A stretch of DNA of 14,878 nt, taken from positions 1 through 14,878 of the forward strand of contig CAXBAF010000047.1 in NCBI GenBank assembly GCA_963973795.1, in the 5' to 3' direction. Below, one piece after another: positions 10,976 to 14,878 of the stretch. The position numbers were made by a program, and so were the translations under genes. How positions within the stretch are numbered: position 1 is the first letter of the stretch; every line of letters begins with the position of its first letter. Below the pieces are notes generated by a model, which was not told the DNA's origin, searched no databases, and saw nothing but the letters and a program-made list of their open reading frames with translations. This DNA is from UBA1926 sp002337215 (GTDB taxonomy: Bacteria; Planctomycetota; Phycisphaerae; Phycisphaerales; UBA1924).

Positions 10976-11460
10976 GCGATCTGCATCGAATCGAACAACT
11001 CAGCGCGGCGGAGACACGACCTCTCCGCCGCGCTCTTCTGCGCCCAAATCAACCCCCTTCCGCGTGCGTCTACCCGGGCGATGACGCGCCCGACGCCTTC
11101 CACCTCGGCGTCCGCCATCCCGACGCGCACGACAGCACCGACCTCATCGCGATCGCCTCGTTCTACCGCGAACCACTCCCCGACAACCCCACCGGCCTCC
11201 CCCAACTCCGAATCCGCGGCATGGCCGTCCTCCCCGAGCACCGCAACAAAGGCTTGGGCCGCGTCCTCGTCGAGGCCGGCCTCGACATCGCCCGAAGCCA
11301 ATCACCACCCCCGACCCTTGTCTGGTGCAACGCCCGCACCACCGCCGCCGGCTACTACGAACAACTCGGCTTCACCCCCCGAGGCGACGAATTCGAGATC
11401 GAGGGCATCGGGCCCCACTTTGTCATGGTCAATGAAATGCCGTCCTTCCCTGAGGATTGA
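10972..11460 (+). CDS. GNAT-family N-acetyltransferase
   Basis: 162 residues. Transfers an acetyl group from acetyl-CoA to an unidentified substrate. The acetyl-CoA binding motif is visible as RGMAVLPEHRNKGLGRVLVEAG, with R91-N-K-G-L-G96 fitting the R/Q-x-x-G-x-G/A pyrophosphate loop of GNAT enzymes. Near the C-terminus NARTTAAGYYEQLGFTPRGDEF gives the usual GNAT ending (A-x-x-x-Y-x-x-x-G-F). The N-terminal LRPNQPPSACVYPGDDAPDAFHLGV is typical of small standalone members. The start is GTG at 10972, sharing GTGA with the acnA stop; translational coupling is likely because only a weak purine stretch precedes it. The placement suggests a housekeeping or metabolic partner of acnA, but no substrate can be named. 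It ends 55 bases before the his leader peptide. Confidence 0.88.
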
Positions 11461-11481
11461 TCCCCGCCCCGCATCCACCCC

Positions 11482-11509
11482 TTGACTCCGCCCGAAACAA
11501 CGCAAGACT
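11482..11509 (+). promoter_or_regulatory. Candidate his operon promoter
   Basis: TTGACT (11482-11487) is a good -35 match. At 16-base spacing AAGACT (11504-11509) is a weak -10 (3 of 6, including the second A and final T). The implied start of transcription is about 11516, which is the A of the leader-peptide ATG, so the message might be leaderless. This would agree with the lack of any Shine-Dalgarno-like run in 11495-11515. Sigma factor preference in this organism is unknown. Confidence 0.4.
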
Positions 11510-11515
11510 TGAACC

Positions 11516-11575
11516 ATGACCACCGGCCCCCGCCATCACCATCACCGCCACCACCCGCACACGGGTCGGCTGTGA
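11516..11575 (+). CDS. hisL: Histidine operon leader peptide
   Basis: A 19-codon reading frame, MTTGPRHHHHRHHPHTGRL then TGA, with seven His codons within nine positions (residues 7-10, 12, 13, 15). Its only role would be to let the ribosome sense charged histidyl-tRNA and steer folding of the downstream attenuator. The start is fixed by an in-frame TGA at 11510-11512 immediately upstream, so no longer peptide is possible. E. coli HisL is 16 residues with seven consecutive His; the resemblance in length, density and position is close. No ribosome binding site is visible. It lies 55 bases after the acetyltransferase stop and 149 bases before hisG. A chance His run is conceivable because C-rich DNA favours CAC, but the matching RNA structures and the his genes downstream argue strongly against that. 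Confidence 0.88.
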   Translation: MTTGPRHHHHRHHPHTGRL

Positions 11576-11644
11576 TCGTGGTCTGACAGGGCTCCCCCCT
11601 CTCACCAAACCACCGACGCCGACCCGCCCAGGGTCGGCGTTTTT
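11541..11644 (+). promoter_or_regulatory. his attenuator: mutually exclusive RNA hairpins
   Basis: Four segments can be read directly. Segments 1:2 are ATCAC (11541-45), GCC (11547-49) and ACCCG (11553-57) pairing with GTGAT (11572-76), GGC (11568-70) and CGGGT (11562-66): 13 bp with two small internal loops. Segments 2:3 (antiterminator) are CGGGTCGGC (11562-70) with GCCGACCCG (11618-26), 9 exact bp, plus GTGGT (11578-82) with ACCAC (11609-13). Segments 3:4 form the terminator at 11616-11640. Segments 2 and 4 share the exact GGGTCGGC, so they compete for segment 3. Predicted action: a ribosome stalled at His codons covers segment 1, 2:3 forms, and transcription reaches hisG. A ribosome that reaches the TGA at 11573 covers segment 2, 3:4 forms, and transcription stops. 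Without translation, 1:2 and 3:4 also give termination. Pairings are seen in the sequence; the mechanism is inferred from the classical model. Confidence 0.85.
11616..11644 (+). terminator. Intrinsic terminator of the his leader (3:4 hairpin)
   Basis: A perfect 10-bp stem, ACGCCGACCC (11616-11625) with GGGTCGGCGT (11631-11640), a 5-base loop GCCCA, and a T run at 11640-11644. It is the strongest Rho-independent terminator in the window and lies between the leader peptide and hisG, where an unconditional terminator would switch the operon off. Confidence 0.9.
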
Positions 11645-11664
11645 CGTTCGGGACCCCCATTCAC

Positions 11665-11684
11665 GGGCCGAACGGCGTCGGCCC
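11665..11684 (+). other. Hairpin between the attenuator and hisG
   Basis: GGGCCGA (11665-11671) and TCGGCCC (11678-11684) form a perfect 7-bp stem with a 6-base loop. No T run follows, so it is not a terminator. GGCGTCGG (11674-11681), overlapping its loop and right arm, is also an exact complement of CCGACGCC at 11613-11620, the start of the terminator's left arm. It may therefore add a further alternative fold, or may simply reflect high GC. Confidence 0.35.
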
Positions 11685-11724
11685 CGGGGCACACACCCCA
11701 GCCACCGCCCAACGGAACCCGACG

Positions 11725-12648
11725 ATGCCAAACACCACCCCCGACCAATCCGACCAACAAGCCCCGATCCGCTTCGCCATGCCCAAAGGCCGCATGGCCG
11801 ACGGCGTCTCCTCGCTCCTCAAAGACGCCGGCATCAAGATCCGCGCCGGCGCTCGCGACTACCGCCCCACCATCAACCTGCCCGGCTACACCGTCAAGAT
11901 CCTCAAGCCCCGCGCCGTCATCGAGATGCTCGACCTGGGCACCCGCGACCTCGGCTTCGCCGGGGCAGACTGGGTCGCCGAGGACGGCCGCGACATCGTC
12001 GAGCTCCTCGACTCCCGCCTCGACCCCGTCCGCCTCGTCGCCGCCGCGCCGGAATCGATCCTGGTAGACGGCCCGAACGGCCGCCTGCTCCCCGACCGCC
12101 CCCTCCGCGTCGCCAGCGAATACGCCAACCTCACCAGGCGGTGGATGAACGCCAACGACATCGCCGGCGAGTTCGTTCTCTCCTACGGCGCCACCGAGGT
12201 GCTGCCCCCGGACGATGCGGACTGCATCGTGGACAACACGGCAACCGGCGCAACCCTCGCCGCCAACGGCCTGCGCATCATCGACGACCTCGCGACCTCG
12301 TCCACACGCCTCTACGCCTCCAGGCAGGCGATGGCCGACGACGCGAAGCGCGCGCGCATCGATGAGTTCACCATGCTCGTGCGATCCGTGATCGAGGCCC
12401 GCTCCCGCGTCACCCTCGAGGTCAACATCGCCGCCGACCGGCTCGCCGAACTGCTCGCAGGACTCCCCTGCATGCGCGAGCCCACCGTCGCGAGCACACA
12501 CAGCGCGGCCGACCCGACCGGCACCCCCACCGGCTACGCCGTCAAGGTCGCCGTCCCCCGCGCCGACCTCCCGACCCTGATCCCCCAGATCAAAGCCAGG
12601 GGCGGCACCGACATCATCGTCACCAATCCCGAGCAGATCGTGCCATGA
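11725..12648 (+). CDS. hisG: ATP phosphoribosyltransferase, long form
   Basis: First step of histidine synthesis: ATP plus PRPP gives phosphoribosyl-ATP; in this family it is the histidine feedback-inhibited, committed step. 307 residues, the size of the long homohexameric form (E. coli 299), which has its own C-terminal regulatory domain and needs no HisZ. The N-terminal motif IRFAMPKGRM (15-24) is the usual start of the catalytic region. The PRPP loop is D170 to L178 (DNTATGATL) followed by ANGLRIID. The ACT-like regulatory domain covers about 229-307 (LEVNIAADRLAELLAGLPCMREPTV, then VAVPRADLPTLIPQIKARGG). The ATG at 11725 has only a weak GGAA upstream. The stop overlaps the hisC ATG (ATGA). 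Transcription is probably governed by the leader attenuator upstream. Confidence 0.96.
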   Translation: MPNTTPDQSDQQAPIRFAMPKGRMADGVSSLLKDAGIKIRAGARDYRPTINLPGYTVKILKPRAVIEMLDLGTRDLGFAGADWVAEDGRDIVELLDSRLDPVRLVAAAPESILVDGPNGRLLPDRPLRVASEYANLTRRWMNANDIAGEFVLSYGATEVLPPDDADCIVDNTATGATLAANGLRIIDDLATSSTRLYASRQAMADDAKRARIDEFTMLVRSVIEARSRVTLEVNIAADRLAELLAGLPCMREPTVASTHSAADPTGTPTGYAVKVAVPRADLPTLIPQIKARGGTDIIVTNPEQIVP

Positions 12649-13883
12649 ACAACAAACCCGCGAAGCAGAACGAGCCGCCCGGTGCCGTGGTTCGACCCGA
12701 AGGGCGAACCACGAACGACACATGCCCAACCCCGCCGCCTTCACCCTCCGGGCCGAAGGCTGGCACGGTTGCGCCCGCATCCAACCTCCTCGGCGTACAG
12801 CCCTATTCGCCCCCCGCGCAGACACACATCATCGACCTCCGCCTCGACGCCAACGAGGGCCCCGCCCCCTCCCGGGCCGTCCTCGACGCGATCGCCGCCG
12901 TCACACCCGAGACCATCCGCCGCTACCCGGATGCGTCACTCCTCGAATCCAAAATCGCGAGCCGACTCAACATTGATCCATCCCGCGTCCTCGTCACCAA
13001 CGGGGGCGACGACGCGATCGACCGCGCCTGCCGCGCTGTCCTTGAGCCGGGACGCACCGCCGTCCTTCACACCCCCACCTTTGAGATGATCCCCCGCGGC
13101 GTCCGCCTCGCGGGCGCGACCCCGATCGAGATCCCCTGGCGCACCGAGGGCTTCCCCAAGCAAGCTTTCCTCGACGCGATCGAAGCGTGCCAACGCGACA
13201 CCGGCCACCCCCCGGCCATGATCGCGCTGGTCACCCCCAACAACCCGACCGGCTGCGTCATCCCCCTGCGAAAAATCCTCGCCATCGCCGAGGCCGCCCC
13301 GACCGCCCTCATCCTCGTTGATCTTGCCTACGTCGAGTTCGCCGACGAGGACCCCACGCCCTCGCTGCTGGGCCGTCCGAACGTCATGATGGTCCGCACC
13401 TTCTCCAAAGCGCTGGGTCTCGCCGGCCTCCGCGTCGGGTACGCCGTCGCTCCCGGGCCCATCGTCACCCTCCTCCGCACCACCGGCGGGCCCTACCCCG
13501 TTTCCCCCATCTCCCTCGCCGCCGCGTCCGCCGCCCTCGACAACGACGACCGCCTCGCCGAAACCGTCAACCGTGTGCGCACGGAGCGGACCGAACTCAC
13601 CGCCCTGCTCGCCCGCCTCGGCGCCCGCCCCATGCCAAGCCAGGCCAACTTCGTCACCGCGGATTTCTCTTCCATCCCCGTCTCGTGTGCCAAGGCCGTC
13701 CCGGCCGTGCCCCCCGCCGAGCACATCCGCCTCGCCCTCGCCGCCCGCGGCATCGCCGTCCGGGGCTGGCCGACCCGCCCCGATCTCGCGGGCCTCCTCC
13801 GCATCACCATGCCCGCCAACGAACCCGACTTCGCCCGCCTCACCACCGCCCTGAACCAGATCCTGGGAGGGACCAACGAATGA
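12645..13883 (+). CDS. hisC: Histidinol-phosphate aminotransferase with an unusual N-terminal extension
   Basis: PLP-dependent enzyme converting imidazole-acetol phosphate and glutamate to histidinol phosphate and 2-oxoglutarate. 412 residues; typical HisC is about 350-370. Core motifs: LDANEGP (67-73), NNPTG (199-203), D226-L-A-Y229 contacting PLP, the Schiff-base lysine K255 in TFSKALGLAGLRVGY, and LLRITM (about 384-389) with the substrate carboxylate arginine. The family's usual start corresponds to ASNLLGVQPY near residue 45. The preceding 44 residues are Pro/Thr-rich and encoded partly by hairpin-forming DNA (12682-12766). The ATG at 12645 overlaps the hisG stop. No ATG lies between it and the core, and the only downstream alternative is a GTG at codon 15, so the extension is probably translated or the true start is non-standard. 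The stop overlaps hisB. Confidence 0.95.
   Translation: MNNKPAKQNEPPGAVVRPEGRTTNDTCPTPPPSPSGPKAGTVAPASNLLGVQPYSPPAQTHIIDLRLDANEGPAPSRAVLDAIAAVTPETIRRYPDASLLESKIASRLNIDPSRVLVTNGGDDAIDRACRAVLEPGRTAVLHTPTFEMIPRGVRLAGATPIEIPWRTEGFPKQAFLDAIEACQRDTGHPPAMIALVTPNNPTGCVIPLRKILAIAEAAPTALILVDLAYVEFADEDPTPSLLGRPNVMMVRTFSKALGLAGLRVGYAVAPGPIVTLLRTTGGPYPVSPISLAAASAALDNDDRLAETVNRVRTERTELTALLARLGARPMPSQANFVTADFSSIPVSCAKAVPAVPPAEHIRLALAARGIAVRGWPTRPDLAGLLRITMPANEPDFARLTTALNQILGGTNE
12682..12766 (+). repeat. Palindromic multi-hairpin segment inside the 5' end of hisC
   Basis: Hairpin A: CGTGGTTCG (12686-12694) pairs exactly with CGAACCACG (12705-12713), with CCC-GAA-GGG stacked inside and one bulged A. Hairpin B: GCCTTC (12737-12742) pairs with GAAGGC (12755-12760), with CCC-TCC-GGG inside. 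GTGCC (12682-12686) and GGCAC (12762-12766) could bracket both, overlapping hairpin A by one base. The architecture resembles REP-type or small palindromic repeats, here read in frame as residues of about 13-41 of HisC. Only one copy is seen in this window, so membership of a genomic repeat family is unproven. Confidence 0.5.
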
Positions 13884-14467
13884 CCCGCACCGCCACCATC
13901 ACACGCAAGACCCGCGAGACCGACATCGCCTGCACCCTGACCCTCGATGGCACCGGTGTCGCCAGCATATCCACCGGGCTCGGCTTCCTCGACCACATGC
14001 TCACCGCCCTCGCCAAGCACAGCCGATGCGATCTCGAACTCTCCTGCACAGGCGACCTCCACATCGACGACCACCACACCGCCGAGGACTGCGCCCTCAC
14101 GCTGGGGCAGGCCCTCGACGAGGCCCTCGGCGACCGCGCCAACATCGCCCGCTTCTCGAGCGCCTACGCACCGCTCGATGAGTCCCTCGCACGCGTCGTC
14201 ATCGATCTGTCGGGCCGGCCCTTCGCGTCGGTCACCATCCCGTTCGTGCGCGAGTCACTCGGCACCATCGCCACCGAGAACATCACCCATTTCTTCCAGT
14301 CCTTCGCCACCACCGCGCGTACGACCCTGCACGTCGATCTGATCCGGGGCGACAACGATCACCACAAGGCCGAGGCCTGCTTCAAGGCCCTCGCGATCGC
14401 CCTCCGCCAGGCCGTCGCAGTTGACGACACCGCCGGCATGCCCAGCACCAAGGGGACGCTCACATGA
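13880..14467 (+). CDS. hisB: Imidazoleglycerol-phosphate dehydratase
   Basis: Dehydrates imidazole glycerol phosphate to imidazole-acetol phosphate, the substrate of the HisC encoded just upstream. 195 residues, the size of the monofunctional enzyme; there is no histidinol-phosphatase domain of the kind fused in E. coli HisB. Manganese-binding signatures are intact: LGFLDHML (D38, H39), HIDDHHTAED (H61 to D70) and DNDHHKAEACFKA (D158 to E165, repeating the D-H-H-x-x-E pattern), and the family's C-terminal PSTKGTL is present. The reading frame stays open upstream into hisC, but homology and the ATGA overlap place the start at 13880, with GGAGG at 13866-13870 as ribosome site. The stop overlaps the hisH ATG. 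Confidence 0.96.
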   Translation: MTRTATITRKTRETDIACTLTLDGTGVASISTGLGFLDHMLTALAKHSRCDLELSCTGDLHIDDHHTAEDCALTLGQALDEALGDRANIARFSSAYAPLDESLARVVIDLSGRPFASVTIPFVRESLGTIATENITHFFQSFATTARTTLHVDLIRGDNDHHKAEACFKALAIALRQAVAVDDTAGMPSTKGTLT

Positions 14468-14878
14468 CCCCGCCCGACGCGACGACCACCATCATCAACA
14501 CCGGCATCGCCAACACGGCCTCCGTCGCCGCCGCGTTCGCCCGCCTCGGCACACAGGTCGAACTCACCGACGACGCCGATCGTGCGCGCGCCGCCACCCA
14601 CCTCGTCCTCCCGGGCGTCGGCGCGTTCGGCCCAGGCATCGAGGCTCTCCGAGCGCACAACCTTGACACCGTCATCAAAGAACGCCTCGAGGCCGACCGC
14701 CCCACCCTCTGCGTCTGCCTGGGCCTCCAACTCCTCTGCACCAGCAGCGACGAGACACCGGGCGCACAAGGCCTCGGCATCATCGACGCCCACGTCGCGA
14801 CCTTCCCCGACACCGTGCGCACGCCCCAGTTCGGATGGAACCGGGTTATCCAACACGAAGACCCCCGCGCGGGTGCCG
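14464..14878 (+). CDS. hisH: Imidazole glycerol phosphate synthase, glutaminase subunit (partial, runs off the right edge)
   Basis: Glutaminase partner of HisF: releases ammonia from glutamine for formation of IGP and AICAR. 138 codons are present out of about 200. Class I glutamine amidotransferase features: the LPGVGAFG oxyanion/entrance segment (49-56), and the catalytic Cys85 in CVCLGLQLL, where most HisH proteins have G-I-C-L-G-M-Q. The residue two before the nucleophile is Cys rather than Gly, a mild oddity. TPQFGWN (about 124-130) corresponds to the conserved P-Q/H-x-G-W-N motif. The His-Glu part of the triad lies beyond the window. The ATG at 14464 overlaps the hisB stop and follows AGGGGA (14451-14456) at spacing of 7. 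A hisA/hisF continuation downstream is expected but not visible. Confidence 0.95.
   Translation, partial: MTPPDATTTIINTGIANTASVAAAFARLGTQVELTDDADRARAATHLVLPGVGAFGPGIEALRAHNLDTVIKERLEADRPTLCVCLGLQLLCTSSDETPGAQGLGIIDAHVATFPDTVRTPQFGWNRVIQHEDPRAGA

Noticed and set aside
11534..11560. Reading the His-codon run as a simple CAC/CAT microsatellite
   Set aside because: The run is interrupted by CGC and CCG codons, is in frame with an ATG and stop, and its flanks form the 1:2, 2:3 and 3:4 pairings, which a chance repeat would not explain.
11602..12825. A 407-codon minus-strand open frame opposite hisG
   Set aside because: Antisense shadow of hisG and its leader; no conserved motif.
13685..13879. Upstream extension of the hisB frame into hisC
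   Set aside because: Arg/Pro-rich translation unlike any HisB; the IGPD family starts at the ATG at 13880, which has a ribosome site and the ATGA overlap.

Overview
The window looks like a chromosomal piece of a high-GC planctomycete, most likely class Phycisphaerae. This is inferred from protein content, not from a marker gene. The evidence is secreted beta-helix and 'NxxGxxAF tandem repeat' proteins that all end in the same short dockerin-like module finishing in Gly-Cys-Pro, a combination I associate with that class. No rRNA, tRNA, mobile-element gene or CRISPR array is visible.

Left half (1-7906, all minus strand): a block of exported proteins. It holds the first 17 codons of one secreted protein (1-53), two paralogous beta-helix proteins (267-2273 and 2364-4334), then two paralogous eight-repeat proteins rich in DPVPG motifs (4406-6100 and 6224-7906). 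The four complete proteins each carry an N-terminal signal peptide and a 55-56 residue C-terminal GC-type dockerin-like tail. The A-A-B-B order suggests tandem duplication of each type, with the tail shared across both.

Middle (7907-11460): a 210-base divergent intergenic region separates the block from acnA (aconitase, plus strand). The acnA stop overlaps the start of a GNAT acetyltransferase gene by 4 bases. A hairpin followed by five T lies in the acnA leader.

Right (11461-14878): a histidine biosynthesis operon hisG-hisC-hisB-hisH (hisH runs off the end), with each gene overlapping the next by ATGA. Upstream of hisG is what looks like a complete classical his attenuator. It has a 19-codon leader peptide with seven His codons, a hairpin formed by the His-codon region and the following segment (1:2), an exact 9-bp antiterminator (2:3), and a perfect 10-bp terminator stem ending in a T run (3:4). 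The three structures exclude one another as in the enterobacterial his leader. This is the most interesting object in the window. A second curiosity is a multi-hairpin palindromic segment read in frame inside the unusually long N-terminus of HisC.
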